Below are positions 39,221 through 47,959 of a stretch of 64,000 bases of DNA, piece by piece (the first letter of the stretch is position 1; the number at the start of each line of letters is the position of its first letter). Source of the DNA: Actinoplanes sp. L3-i22. GTDB lineage: Bacteria; Actinomycetota; Actinomycetes; Mycobacteriales; Micromonosporaceae. Below the pieces are notes generated by a model. The model worked only from the letters and a program-made list of their open reading frames with translations, did not search any database and had not been told where the DNA came from. The translations under genes were made by a program, and so were the position numbers. Location: NCBI RefSeq assembly GCF_019704555.1, contig NZ_AP024745.1, forward strand, positions 4,782,501 to 4,846,500, in the 5' to 3' direction.

Positions 39221-40168
39221 ATGGCTAGCAAGACGATCGCGGTTGTCGGCGCTACTGGTGCTCAGGGCAACGGTGTGGTGCGGGCCATCCTGGCGGCCGG
39301 CGGCGACGACTTCAACGTGCGGGCGCTGACCCGGGACGTGACCTCGGCCAAGGCACGCGAGCTGGCTGAACTAGGCGCTGAAGTGGTGGTGGGTGACTAT
39401 TCCAGTCCGGAGGGTCTGGCCGAGGCGTTCGCCGGTGCGGACGGGGCGTTCCTGGTGACTGACTTCTGGACGCACATGGATCCGGAGAAGGAGCAGGCGT
39501 ACGTCCGGAACCTGATCGACGCGGTGCAGAAGGCCGGCGTCAAGCATGTGGTCTGGTCGACGCTGGAGGACACCCGGGAGTTGATTCCGGTCGACGACCC
39601 GCGGATGCCGACGCTGCTGGGCACGTACAAGGTGCCGCACTTCGACGCGAAGGCCGAGGCGGACGAGTTCTTCCGGGTGGCCGGGGTGCCGACGACGTTC
39701 CTGCGGACCACGTTCTACTACGAGAACCTGGCCGACGCGCTGGCGCCGGCGCGGGACGGTGAGGGCCGGCTGGTTCTGAACATTCCGATGGGGGATGCGC
39801 CGCTGGCGGGTATCGCGTCGGGTGACATCGGCCGGGTCGCGCTGTCGATCTTCCGCGGTGGCAGCGAGTACGTGGGTCGTACGGTGAGTATCGCCGGTGA
39901 TGTGCTGACCGGTAAGGAGATCGCCGAGGCGCTGGCCGACGCGCTGGGGGAGCCGGTGGAGTACCGTCCGGTCACTCACGATCAGTTCCGGGCGTTCGGG
40001 TTCCCGGGTGCTGACGAGTACGGCAACATGCTGCAGTACTACACGGAGTTCGCCGCCGAGTTCACCGGCCCGCGTGACCCGGCCAAGGTCCGCGAGTTGA
40101 CCCCGGAGGTCCGGTCGCTGCGCGAGTGGCTGGCCGAGGTGGGCTACCGCCTCCCGAACGCCGCCTGA
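39221..40168 (+). CDS. NmrA-like NAD(P)-binding protein
   Basis: The 315-residue atypical SDR starts KTIAVVGATGAQGNGVVRAI (G-x-x-G-x-x-G), contains WSTLEDTRELIPVDDPRMPT and YKVPHFDAKAEADEFF, and lacks a strict Tyr-x3-Lys. This matches the NmrA/HSCARG-like family, which senses NADP(H) ratio or acts as a quinone reductase-like enzyme. ATG 39221 is chosen because AAGGAG lies upstream (AGATCAAGGAGCGGGTTCTC). It is a single-gene unit followed by a strong terminator. Confidence 0.83.
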   Translation: MASKTIAVVGATGAQGNGVVRAILAAGGDDFNVRALTRDVTSAKARELAELGAEVVVGDYSSPEGLAEAFAGADGAFLVTDFWTHMDPEKEQAYVRNLIDAVQKAGVKHVVWSTLEDTRELIPVDDPRMPTLLGTYKVPHFDAKAEADEFFRVAGVPTTFLRTTFYYENLADALAPARDGEGRLVLNIPMGDAPLAGIASGDIGRVALSIFRGGSEYVGRTVSIAGDVLTGKEIAEALADALGEPVEYRPVTHDQFRAFGFPGADEYGNMLQYYTEFAAEFTGPRDPAKVRELTPEVRSLREWLAEVGYRLPNAA

Positions 40169-40191
40169 CAGTCGACAACGAGCGAGCCAAG

Positions 40192-40226
40192 CGGACCGCC
40201 CGCCCCGGCAGGGGACGGGCGGTCCG
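40192..40226. terminator. Bidirectional hairpin terminator
   Basis: Stem CGGACCGCCCG / CGGGCGGTCCG extended inward by CCCC/GGGG with one bulge, between the convergent NmrA-like and vWA genes. Confidence 0.75.
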
Positions 40227-40244
40227 TTGTATGCCCGGCCGGGG

Positions 40245-42017
40245 TCAGCCGCCGAAGAAGATCGCCCCGTTGCCGCCGTGGCGGTAGTTGTTCAGGATCG
40301 GGAACGTCGCGTCGTCCTTGCCGTAGCTGGTCATCTCCCAGAAAATGATCGGCGTGTGCCCGGTCAGTTCGGAAGCGGCGTTCTTCTTCTTGCCGATCAG
40401 ACTGCGCCAACCCTTGACGTACGGGTCCTCCTCGCCGTCCTGCTGACGGACGACGCCGAAGTCGGCGCTCTGGGTGGACCCGTCCGGGATCTCCGGTTTT
40501 CCGTCGCTCCACCGCTGGCGCTTGTGGGCATCGATGAGGAACGACGTCCACGCCCAGTGCATGTGCACACATTCGCCGCAGCCGGGCGACAGGACCCCGG
40601 GTCCGGAGGTCTTCGGGCCGGGTGCCTGGTGGATGCTGTCCCAGTCACCGCGACTGCCGTTGCGGATCGCCTCGTCGGCGTCCTCGTACCTCATCGCACC
40701 GCGCGAACCCTTGGTCTTGAGCGTGCCCGGGTCCTTGTCGATGGTCGGGCTGTCCCGGTACGCGTCGATGCCGCCGCCGAGTTTGTCGTCCGGGCGGAAC
40801 GCCATCCGCTGCACGGTGCGCAGCGCGGTGAACTGGGTGCAGGTGCGCGTGTTGCGGCGCGGGCAGTCCGTGCTGCCGGCGTAGTGGTACGACAGCGACG
40901 GCCAGAACCGGGCGCAGGACAGCTTCTCGGTCGGCTCGCACGGGTGCGCCGCGTCGATGCCGCGGAACCGGTACTCCTGGGTCACGGTCAGCGGCCCGGT
41001 CGTGTTGGTCTCGGCGACGAAGTCGTCGACGGCGTAGACGGCCTTGGCGTAGATGTCGCCCCCGTCCTGTCCGCACTGGAACGATTGCAGGGTGCTGCCA
41101 CGCAGCGGTTCGCCGTCCGGGGCGGGGTGCGCCTTGTCCCTGGTCGGGGTCAGTTCGATCAGGGAGACGAGCCCGGGTACGCCGTTGTGCCGGTAGATGC
41201 CCTCGAGGTACGGCACGCTGATCTGCTTGGCGAAGACCCGGCCGCCGAACGCGGACTCGTCGAGAACGAGGCCGTCGTTGTCGGAGATGTGCGCGCTCAT
41301 CCGCCAGCCGCCGGCGCCGGAGCTCGCGCAGCTGCGGCTTCCGGTGGTGGCTTGGGCGAGCGCGTCGGCCAGATCGGACGGCTGCTGGGCGGGGATGTAG
41401 CTGCCACCGGTGCTCTGCGCGGCGCAGGTCAGGTCGGTCGCCGCGGTGTCGGACACCTGCAGACCCACGGTGTACAGCTGTAGCTGCACGCCGGCGGGCA
41501 GGTTCTGCTTCACGTAGTCGCAGATGGTGATGCCGCACTGGGTGTCGCCGTCGGTGAGCAGCACGAGACGTTTCGGCCCGGTGGTCGGGTACGCCTGCAG
41601 CTCCTTGAAGCCCTCGCCGAGGGCGGCGGTGGTCGGTGTCCCGCCGCCGGCGACGAGGTGATCGGCGGCCGTGTCGATCGCGGCGTCGTTGTTCGTGCCG
41701 ATGGGCACGGCCGCAGCGGTGGTGGACTGGTCACAACCGCCGGCGTAGCTGCGCAGGCCGAGGGCGGTGGTGTTCGGGACGGACGCGGCGCTCTGCTTGA
41801 TCGCGGCGACGGCGTTGGTGAGACGTTCCCCGGCCATCGACCCGGACACGTCGATCACATAGTGGATCGCCGGGTTGTTCTGCTCGGCCTGGGCGCGGAA
41901 CGGCCGGGCGCCGACGATGCCGAGCGGGACCAGGGCGGCGACGGCACCGAACGCGATGACGGCTCGCCATCGGCCGAATCGGGTTCGCCCGGCGGTTGTC
42001 CTGCTGGTGCTGGTCAA
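40245..42017 (-). CDS. Secreted von Willebrand factor A-domain protein
   Basis: The 590-residue protein has an N-terminal signal/anchor (~17-42; [19 protein letters not shown]) and a vWA domain with an intact MIDAS motif (IHYVIDVSGSMAGERLTNAV, later Thr in GGGTPTTAALGEG and Asp in LLTDGDTQCG). The long C-terminal half (~230-590) contains at least ten Cys residues and no domain I recognise; it is likely extracellular and disulphide-bonded. TTG 42017 is selected because GGAGGA precedes it. It may bind a metal-dependent protein ligand at the cell surface. Stand-alone gene with a terminator at its 3' side. Confidence 0.8.
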   Translation of the reverse strand: MTSTSRTTAGRTRFGRWRAVIAFGAVAALVPLGIVGARPFRAQAEQNNPAIHYVIDVSGSMAGERLTNAVAAIKQSAASVPNTTALGLRSYAGGCDQSTTAAAVPIGTNNDAAIDTAADHLVAGGGTPTTAALGEGFKELQAYPTTGPKRLVLLTDGDTQCGITICDYVKQNLPAGVQLQLYTVGLQVSDTAATDLTCAAQSTGGSYIPAQQPSDLADALAQATTGSRSCASSGAGGWRMSAHISDNDGLVLDESAFGGRVFAKQISVPYLEGIYRHNGVPGLVSLIELTPTRDKAHPAPDGEPLRGSTLQSFQCGQDGGDIYAKAVYAVDDFVAETNTTGPLTVTQEYRFRGIDAAHPCEPTEKLSCARFWPSLSYHYAGSTDCPRRNTRTCTQFTALRTVQRMAFRPDDKLGGGIDAYRDSPTIDKDPGTLKTKGSRGAMRYEDADEAIRNGSRGDWDSIHQAPGPKTSGPGVLSPGCGECVHMHWAWTSFLIDAHKRQRWSDGKPEIPDGSTQSADFGVVRQQDGEEDPYVKGWRSLIGKKKNAASELTGHTPIIFWEMTSYGKDDATFPILNNYRHGGNGAIFFGG

Positions 42018-42485
42018 CGGCTTCCTCCGAAAGGGTGATCACGGCGTTGGTGTCCGTGCCGATCGGATCCGTGGGTCCGGGGGATCCATCGTGGTCCGAG
42101 GCGCGGTGCCGTCACGCTAGCGGCGAATCCGGGCGTTCTGGGATAGACCAGACGACTGGCAGGCACTTGCTTTCGGGTGGGCCGACCGCGCCGGGCACGT
42201 CAGGTAACGGCCCGTCCGGTGGACCTCGTTAGAGACCCGCGTCGACGACGGGGCGGTCCACGGGGGAGTGGCTCAGCGAGACGGGTGGTGTGCCCGGGCG
42301 GTACTTGGGGTCGTACGCCGAAGCCTGGTTTTTTGCGGCCTTGCCCACGACGCGACCGTGAGCTGCGGGAAGGTGTGGTCGTTGATCTGCGGTGCCGGCC
42401 TGAGCATCGATGCGATGCCCGTGCCGGCCACCGTGGTCCCGGCGCTGCGGATGAGGGCGCCGTCGAGCAGACAGTTGAGCGAGCG
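42018..42485. other. Stretch without an intact gene
   Basis: Bases 42018-42180 are promoter-like DNA upstream of the vWA gene. From 42238 to 42480 the minus strand has protein-like stretches in two frames (LNCLLDGALIRSAGTTVAGT and AYDPKYRPGTPPVSLSHSPV), ending at a stop near 42232. They look like a decayed gene but I cannot name the family. No start or ribosome site is seen. Confidence 0.4.
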
Positions 42486-43343
42486 CTACGGCGTCGGGCG
42501 TTTGCCGGCGGTCAGTTGCTGCGAGCGTTCCCACAGGCCGCGCGCGAGCGACTCGTCGAAGGCCTGGGCGTTGCTCGGCCGGGTGATGGCGCGCCGGAAG
42601 TAATAGGCGCCCGACTCCCAGTCGACGCCGGGCGTGCCCTGCGCGAGCCACACCAGCTGATCGGCGCCCTGCTCCGGAGTGGAGAACAGCCGGCGGCCGA
42701 GCGGGTTGGCCGCGACCCGGCGGACCAGGCGGATGACCGGTTTGGTGGCCTCGGCCCCGAAATTGGTCAGCACGTTGCCGGGGTAGAACGAGGCCGCCGA
42801 GATGCCGTCGGCGTGGTAGCGCCGGTGCAGCTCCTGGGTGAACAGGATGTTCTCGAGTTTGGCCGCGCCATAGGCGTGCACCGCGTCGAAATGACGGTCG
42901 TGGTCGAGGTCGGTCAGATCGATCTTCTTCGTGAAGCGCACCGTGCTCGAGGTCTGGATCACCGAGGCGCGCGAGGCGATCAGGGTGTCCAGCAGCAGCT
43001 GCGTGAGCAGGAAGGGCGCGAGGTGGTTGACCTGGAACGTCTTCTCGAAGCCGTCGACGGTGCGGGTCTGCGGGCCGAACATGCCGCCGGCGTTGTTGGC
43101 CAGCACGTCGATGCGGGGGTAGGCGCTGGTGAGCTCGGCCGCGAGCCGGGCGACGTCGTCGAGCCGGGTGAAGTCGGCGACGTGGCCGTCGACGCCGAGC
43201 TCGGTGCAGACGGCGCGGGTCCGCTCGGGCGAGCGCCCGGCGATCACCACGGTGTGCCCGTCGGCGTGCAATTGGCGTGCGGCGGCGGCGCCGATGCCGC
43301 CGCTGGCACCGGTGATGACGATGACCTTCTTGATGTCCACCAA
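42486..43343 (-). CDS. Short-chain dehydrogenase/reductase (retinol-dehydrogenase-like)
   Basis: The 285-residue SDR has VIVITGASGGIGAAAARQLH, NNAG in VLANNAGGMFGP and a Tyr-x3-Lys in HAYGAAKLENILF. It is a clear paralogue of the SDR at 29900-30733. The TTG start at 43343 has GGAGGG 6 bases upstream; GTG 43340 is the alternative. An isolated TGAGA-N5-TCTCA palindrome lies 23 bases upstream, suggesting a TetR repressor encoded outside the window or lost. Confidence 0.83.
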   Translation of the reverse strand: MVDIKKVIVITGASGGIGAAAARQLHADGHTVVIAGRSPERTRAVCTELGVDGHVADFTRLDDVARLAAELTSAYPRIDVLANNAGGMFGPQTRTVDGFEKTFQVNHLAPFLLTQLLLDTLIASRASVIQTSSTVRFTKKIDLTDLDHDRHFDAVHAYGAAKLENILFTQELHRRYHADGISAASFYPGNVLTNFGAEATKPVIRLVRRVAANPLGRRLFSTPEQGADQLVWLAQGTPGVDWESGAYYFRRAITRPSNAQAFDESLARGLWERSQQLTAGKRPTP

Positions 43344-43365
43344 GATCTTCCCTCCGTCGATTTAG

Positions 43366-43380
43366 TGAGACACTATCTCA
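43366..43380. promoter_or_regulatory. Orphan palindromic operator
   Basis: TGAGACACTATCTCA, i.e. TGAGA-N5-TCTCA, just upstream of the SDR start. No TetR-type gene lies next to it in the window. Confidence 0.55.
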
Positions 43381-43526
43381 TCGGTGGAACCCAGTGTCAC
43401 CTTCGGTTCGTAGTGTCATCGATGGTGGTGGGCATCTGCGGTACTTGCAGGCCGACACCGGCGAGCGGCCCGGACGAGGCGCCATCCGGGGTCAACACCA
43501 GGGCGAGCCGTGCGGCGCGTCGACAG

Positions 43527-44030
43527 CTATTCCCCGGCCTCGAACCCGGCCGAGCCGGCCGCGTCCACCTCGTCCTGGAACCGCTGGTAGGCGTTCGACG
43601 ACCAGTTCAGCACGACTTTGTCGAGAAAGATCATCATCGTGAAGGTCGATGCGGCGGTGCGCCACACCACGGTCGGGTTCTCGCCGGGCGTGGCCTCGAC
43701 CGGCGAGCCGAGGATCCCGGTGGCCATCGCGGTGAAGTCGGCGAAGGCATCGTCGGCCGCCGCCGCGGTCTGCGGCGTGTTCGCGGTACGAGCGGTCAGA
43801 TCGAAAAACACCTGGCTGACACCATCGGACCAGTACACCAGCGGCACCATCCGCTCCGGCAACGCCCAGGGCAACTCGGCCTCGGCGCCGTTGTCCCAGC
43901 GCTCCGTCAGACGCCAGCCCAGCCGGGCGACGAGCGCGTCGACATCCTCGACGCGCCACGACCAGTCCGCGTCACGCAACGCGGCCAGCATCTGGTGAAC
44001 GGTCGCATCGTCGGTCCGGGTGAACGTCAT
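43527..44030 (-). CDS. DUF6301 family protein
   Basis: The 167-residue protein begins MTFTRTDDATVHQMLAALRD and contains DWSWRVEDVDALVARLGWRL and ANTPQTAAAADDAFADFTAM, matching the DUF6301 pattern as remembered. Members are actinobacterial, cytoplasmic and of unknown function, frequently near predicted type VII or polymorphic toxin genes where an immunity role is suspected. It stands alone between an SDR and a patch of gene remnants. Confidence 0.62.
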   Translation of the reverse strand: MTFTRTDDATVHQMLAALRDADWSWRVEDVDALVARLGWRLTERWDNGAEAELPWALPERMVPLVYWSDGVSQVFFDLTARTANTPQTAAAADDAFADFTAMATGILGSPVEATPGENPTVVWRTAASTFTMMIFLDKVVLNWSSNAYQRFQDEVDAAGSAGFEAGE

Positions 44031-44042
44031 GACGGGGTCTCT

Positions 44043-44220
44043 CTAACTATCGGGGCGGGCCTTCGGCACGTTCAGGCCGCTTTCGTAGGCCAGCACGACC
44101 GCCTGCGCGTGGCTGTTCAGGCTCAGCTTGCCCGTCATCCGTTTGGCGCGCGCCACGGCTTCCGCGCCGTTGCCGGCCTCCGCGACGATCTCGATGCCGG
44201 GTGCCGACCGGAAACAGGCC
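44043..44220 (-). pseudogene. Remnant of a LuxR-type response regulator with internal deletion
   Basis: The minus-strand frame reads ACFRSAPGIEIVAEAGNGAE, AVARAKR and then MTGKLSLNSHAQAVVLAYES plus GLNVPKARPDS-stop. The first part is the start of a receiver domain (FRxxL...PGIEVVAEAxxGxEAV), the second the end of a LuxR helix-turn-helix (KLxLxSRxQAVVLAYESGL). The middle of the receiver, the linker and most of the DNA-binding domain are gone, so this is an in-frame internal deletion scar, not a working regulator. Confidence 0.65.
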
Positions 44221-44246
44221 ACCGGCTCTACCCGGACTCCGGGCAG

Positions 44247-44340
44247 GTGAGGGGCTGGAATATCGGCGGCACGGGGTTCCGGCTCGTGCTCGCGGCTACG
44301 GTCCCTGAGCTCGTGGATACCTACCTGCGGCAGGCGCCGC
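44247..44340 (+). pseudogene. Remnant resembling a type III polyketide/ketoacyl synthase
   Basis: The plus-strand frame encodes GWNIGGTGFRLVLAATVPEL followed by VDTYLRQAPP. This recalls the G-x-x-GFRLVLxxxVPELV segment of bacterial chalcone-synthase-like enzymes. Only about 30 residues are left, with no catalytic Cys. Tentative. Confidence 0.35.
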
Positions 44341-44470
44341 CGAGCGTGCCAGCGTCTTCCCGCTGCAGTTCTGGGCGGTGGTCGCCGGCCTGAGCATCCT
44401 CACCCGCCCGGCCCGTCCCGCGGGATCCGAGCCCGAGCAGATGGCAGACAACGCGGCAGCACGCCCGTGA
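44336..44470 (+). pseudogene. Remnant of a probable transporter C-terminus
   Basis: From 44336 the frame reads ERASVFPLQFWAVVAGLSIL and TRPARPAGSEPEQMADNAAA, ending at the TGA 44468-44470. One hydrophobic helix followed by a polar tail fits the end of an MFS-type or other membrane transporter. It has no start codon and abuts the previous remnant. The family is not certain. Confidence 0.33.
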
Positions 44471-44589
44471 CGATCGTCGGCTCGGGGCGCCGCCGACCTG
44501 CCGCCCCGAGCAACTGCTCGGGGCGGCACCATCAACTTCATGACGAGTTCCTGAAAAAGAAAGATCAAGACCGCTTGCGGGTACGGGTT

Positions 44590-45393
44590 TCAGAGGCCCT
44601 GGCGGCGCAGCCAGGCGAGCGCGGTGTCGGCGACGTCGGTCCAGCCGTTGTCGATGGTCAGTGAGTGGCCGCGGTCGGGGAATTCGGTGATGTCGGTGAC
44701 GGCGTCGGAGTGCCGGTACTGCTTGAGCGTCGCCCGGACCACCGCTTCGGGGACGGTGTGGTCCTTGCCGCCGGTCATCAGCAGCAGTGGTCCGCGGTTC
44801 TGGTTGGCGGTGTCGACCTTGGCGGGCGAATGCGGGCTGAAGTTCGCGGCGGCGGCCTCGAACAGCGGCTTGCCGGGTGCGGGGATGGTCCACTGCTCGA
44901 ACAGGGCGTCGGACTCCTCGGCGGGGATCGCGTTGCCGAAGGCGTAGCGGAACTGCTCGGCGGTCAGGGACACGGCCCGGTGCTTGTTGGCCGGGTTCTT
45001 GAACACCGGCAGGGTGGCCCGCAGCGCGGACAGCGGCAGCGGCAGCACCCCCTTGATCTGCGCGGCGTCGATCGCGACGGCGGCGCGGCCCAGGTCCTGT
45101 CCGAGCAGCTTCTGCGCGATCATGCCGCCGAACGAGTGACCGATCAGGATCGGCGCGGTGTCCATGCCCCGGATGATTCCGGCGTAGTGCTCGACGACGT
45201 TGTCGATGCCGTGGTCGGCGATGCTCTCGGGGTTCTCGCGGGCCTCGGTGACGGTGTCCGGGTCGCCGGGCCAGCCCGGGGCGATCGGGGCGTAGCCCTC
45301 GGCGGTGAACTTCTCGATCCAGGTGTTCCAGGAGGTCGCGTGGAGCCAGAGGCCGTGGATGAAGATGATCGGGGTCGGTGTCGTCGTCGTCAT
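44590..45393 (-). CDS. Alpha/beta hydrolase, paralogue of the 22.7 kb enzyme
   Basis: The 267-residue hydrolase has the oxyanion strand PIIFIHGLWLHATSWNTW, nucleophile elbow ILIGHSFGGMIAQKLL (Ser ~90), Asp in GGKDHTVPEAV and His in DRGHSLTIDNG. It shares long stretches with the hydrolase at 22748-23572 (HGLW, EQFRYAFGNAI, DHTVPE), so the two are duplicates. ATG 45393 is chosen as the family start. It is a single gene without an obvious regulator next to it. Confidence 0.83.
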   Translation of the reverse strand: MTTTTPTPIIFIHGLWLHATSWNTWIEKFTAEGYAPIAPGWPGDPDTVTEARENPESIADHGIDNVVEHYAGIIRGMDTAPILIGHSFGGMIAQKLLGQDLGRAAVAIDAAQIKGVLPLPLSALRATLPVFKNPANKHRAVSLTAEQFRYAFGNAIPAEESDALFEQWTIPAPGKPLFEAAAANFSPHSPAKVDTANQNRGPLLLMTGGKDHTVPEAVVRATLKQYRHSDAVTDITEFPDRGHSLTIDNGWTDVADTALAWLRRQGL

Positions 45394-45603
45394 GCGATAA
45401 GCACACCAGTCAGACCCCCACCCCCGAATCATGGAAACCCCCCAGTCCCACCGGGAGCGGACCCCAGGGGCGTCAGCGCATGGTTGTTCACCCCGCCGCG
45501 CGGCCGGCAAGATGGTCGCCAGAATCGGCTGATCCTGCCGCTCGTGCCGGTGGGGAGGTGCCGACTCACCTCCGGAAGGACCGGGTGAGGGCGGGACGTG
45601 ACG

Positions 45604-46680
45604 TCACGCCGTACCGCTGAAGGGGTTTGTGCCGTTGATCGGGACTGGGTCGCCGACGCGGCCGCGGCCGGCGCGTTTGGCGGCATACAGGGCGGTGTCG
45701 GCGCTGATGTAGAGGTCCCGGGTGGAACCGGTGTCCTGCCGGGCGTGTGCGGCGCCCGCGCTGATCGACAACGCGAGCTTGCGCCCGTCGGCCAACGGCA
45801 GGGGCTGCTCGTGGACGGTGCGGACGAAATCCTCGGCGCGCCGGTGCGCGGTGTCGTAGTCGCAGCCCGGCATCAGGACCGCGAGTTCGTCGCCGCCCAT
45901 CCGGGCGAGCACGTCCTGCGGCCGGCTCCGGGCCGACAGCACCGCCGCGATGTGGATCAGCGCGTCGTCACCGACGGCATGCCCGTACGTGTCGTTGATG
46001 GTCTTGAACTTGTCCACGTCGATCAGGATGAGCGCGGTGCCCGCGTCGGAGGTCGCGCTGGAGATGGCGCTGACCGCGTCGTCGAGGACCCGCCGGGTGA
46101 CCAGGCCGGTCAGCGGATCGACGGAGGCCTGCCGGCGCAGCTTCTCGACCAGGCGGTGCTGGTTCACCATCGCCCGGGTCAGCACCGAGCCCATCAGGAT
46201 CAGCATGCCGCCGGTGAACGCCACGTCGGTGAGTGCCTGATCGAGGGGGAGCAGCCGCAGGACGACGATCGCCTCGCCGGTGATCGCGGCCACGGTGACC
46301 AGGATTGATCCCGGTACGCGCAGGTGTACGGCGGCGTACAGCACGGGCATCGTGAAGAAGATCTGCCCGGTCAACCCGGCATCGTCGGTGCCGAGGTCCA
46401 GCACGACCACACTGGCGATGCCGAGCAGCGGCCCGATCACACAGAGGCTCGCGGCCCGGGCCGGCGTCAGCGCGATCACGGCCAGGCAGAACAGCGCGAG
46501 GACGGCGCCGCAGCCCAGCTGCAGCGGGTCGAGGCCGGCCTCGTCGAGCAGGGCGGCGGTGAAGAACACCGCGGTGCACGACCCGAGCATGATCGCGATC
46601 CACGCTCTGGCCGGCTTCGCCTGGCGTGGCCCGAGGCCGCGAAGCGCGACCGCGAGCCATGCCGATGGTCGCGTCACCAT
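45604..46680 (-). CDS. Membrane diguanylate cyclase (GGDEL)
   Basis: The 358-residue protein has about six membrane helices (residues ~25-185) forming a MASE-like sensor and a C-terminal cyclase domain: DPLTGLVTRRVLDD, DVDKFKTINDTYGHAVGD and ARMGGDELAVLM. GGDEL replaces GGDEF, a substitution found in active enzymes. The I-site RxxD is retained (RPQD five residues before). It should synthesise c-di-GMP in response to a membrane signal. ATG 46680 fits the ribosome site (GGGG) better than ATG 46686. Confidence 0.85.
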   Translation of the reverse strand: MVTRPSAWLAVALRGLGPRQAKPARAWIAIMLGSCTAVFFTAALLDEAGLDPLQLGCGAVLALFCLAVIALTPARAASLCVIGPLLGIASVVVLDLGTDDAGLTGQIFFTMPVLYAAVHLRVPGSILVTVAAITGEAIVVLRLLPLDQALTDVAFTGGMLILMGSVLTRAMVNQHRLVEKLRRQASVDPLTGLVTRRVLDDAVSAISSATSDAGTALILIDVDKFKTINDTYGHAVGDDALIHIAAVLSARSRPQDVLARMGGDELAVLMPGCDYDTAHRRAEDFVRTVHEQPLPLADGRKLALSISAGAAHARQDTGSTRDLYISADTALYAAKRAGRGRVGDPVPINGTNPFSGTA

Positions 46681-46777
46681 GCCCATACCCCAACATCGGC
46701 GTCGAAAGCCGTCGTCTGATGCCGTTCCGGCCGCGAATCCCCCGGTGCGGGTCGCCCGCGCCGCCGATCGGTGCGGA

Positions 46778-47677
46778 TCAGGCCAACGGCTTGCCGCCGG
46801 TGACGCCGAGGACCTCGCCGGTGACGTAGCTGGATTCCTGGGAGGCGAAGAAGACGTAGGCCGGTGCCAGTTCGGCGGGCTGGCCGGCGCGTCCCATCGG
46901 GGTGTCCGCGCCGAACGAGTCGACCTTCTCGGCGGGCATGGTGGCGGGGATCAGCGGGGTCCAGATCGGGCCCGGCGCCACGGCGTTGACCCGGATGCCC
47001 TTCTCGGCCAGGCCGGCGCCGAGGGCCTTGGTGAAGGCGATGATGCCGGCCTTCGTGGTGGCGTAGTCGAGCAGTTGCGGCGACGACTGGTAGGCCTGGA
47101 TCGACGCGGTGTTGATGATGGTCGAGCCCGGTTTCAGGTGCGGCACGGCGGCTTTGCTGAGCCAGAACATGGCGTACAGGTTGGTCTTCATGACCCGGTC
47201 GAACTGCTCGGTGCTGATGTCGGTGATCCCGCCGGACTGGGCCATCTGGTAGGCCGCGTTGTTGACCAGGATGTCCAGGCCGCCCAGTTCCGCCACGGCG
47301 GTCTCCACGATCCGCGCGCAGTGCGCCTCGGCGCGGATGTCGCCGGGCAGGGTGACCGCTTTGCGCCCGGCCTTCTCGACCAGTTGCGCGGTCTGGCGCG
47401 CGTCCTCCTCCTCGTCGGGCAGGTACGAGAGCAGCACGTCCGCACCCTCACGGGCGAAGGCGACGGCGACCGCCCGCCCGATGCCGGAGTCGCCGCCGGT
47501 GATGATCGCCCGCTTGCCGGTCAGCCGGCCGCTGCCGCGGTAGCTGTCCTCGCCATGGTCGGGCTCGACGTCCATCTCGGCGGTCCGGCCGGGGTGCGGG
47601 ATGCCGCCGCTGCCCTGCTCGTCGGGGCCGCGGAACTGCTTCTGCGGATCTTGCTGGCGGTGCTGGTCCTGGGCCAC
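46778..47677 (-). CDS. Short-chain dehydrogenase/reductase (YghA/GsiB-like general stress type)
   Basis: The 299-residue SDR has a long polar N-terminal extension (AQDQHRQQDPQKQFRGPDEQ) followed by RAIITGGDSGIGRAVAVAFA, NNAA in ILVNNAAYQMAQ, Ser (INTASIQAYQ) and Tyr-x3-Lys (LDYATTKAGIIAF). The extension and GGDSGIGRA motif mark the YghA/YhdF-like group, often part of stress responses. GTG 47677 follows GAGGAGCACGATC. No regulator lies next to it. Confidence 0.85.
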   Translation of the reverse strand: MAQDQHRQQDPQKQFRGPDEQGSGGIPHPGRTAEMDVEPDHGEDSYRGSGRLTGKRAIITGGDSGIGRAVAVAFAREGADVLLSYLPDEEEDARQTAQLVEKAGRKAVTLPGDIRAEAHCARIVETAVAELGGLDILVNNAAYQMAQSGGITDISTEQFDRVMKTNLYAMFWLSKAAVPHLKPGSTIINTASIQAYQSSPQLLDYATTKAGIIAFTKALGAGLAEKGIRVNAVAPGPIWTPLIPATMPAEKVDSFGADTPMGRAGQPAELAPAYVFFASQESSYVTGEVLGVTGGKPLA

Positions 47678-47899
47678 GATCGTGCTCCTCAGCAGCGGTT
47701 CAAGAGGTGTCGGGGCTCGGCTACCCACCAGCCACCCGGCTACACGCATTCGACCGCATTTGATCACATTCGGTTGCCGGCTGGCGGGCGGGCCCGACGC
47801 GGTGGCTCGGGGACCGGGCTGATGCCGTACGGCGAAATCTTGGCTCTTGATCTTCTTGTGGTGAGTCGGCGAAAGAGTCGGCGTGGATCGTGAAAGAAC

Positions 47900-47937
47900 G
47901 GCGGGGCCGTGCCGGGTCTCCCCGGTACGGCCCCGCC
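47900..47937. terminator. Hairpin terminator downstream of the thioester-domain protein
   Basis: A 17-base stem beginning GGCGGGGCCGTGCCGGG with a TCTC loop and a single G-T pair, 23 bases beyond the stop of the minus-strand gene at 47960. Confidence 0.72.
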
Positions 47938-47959
47938 GTCGATCGTCGGTGCGGGTTGG

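Noticed and set aside
42177..44393. Very long plus-strand open frame (over 700 codons) across the SDR and DUF6301 genes
   Set aside because: It is a GC-bias shadow: Arg/Gly/His-rich composition, no domains, and it covers two well-supported minus-strand genes.
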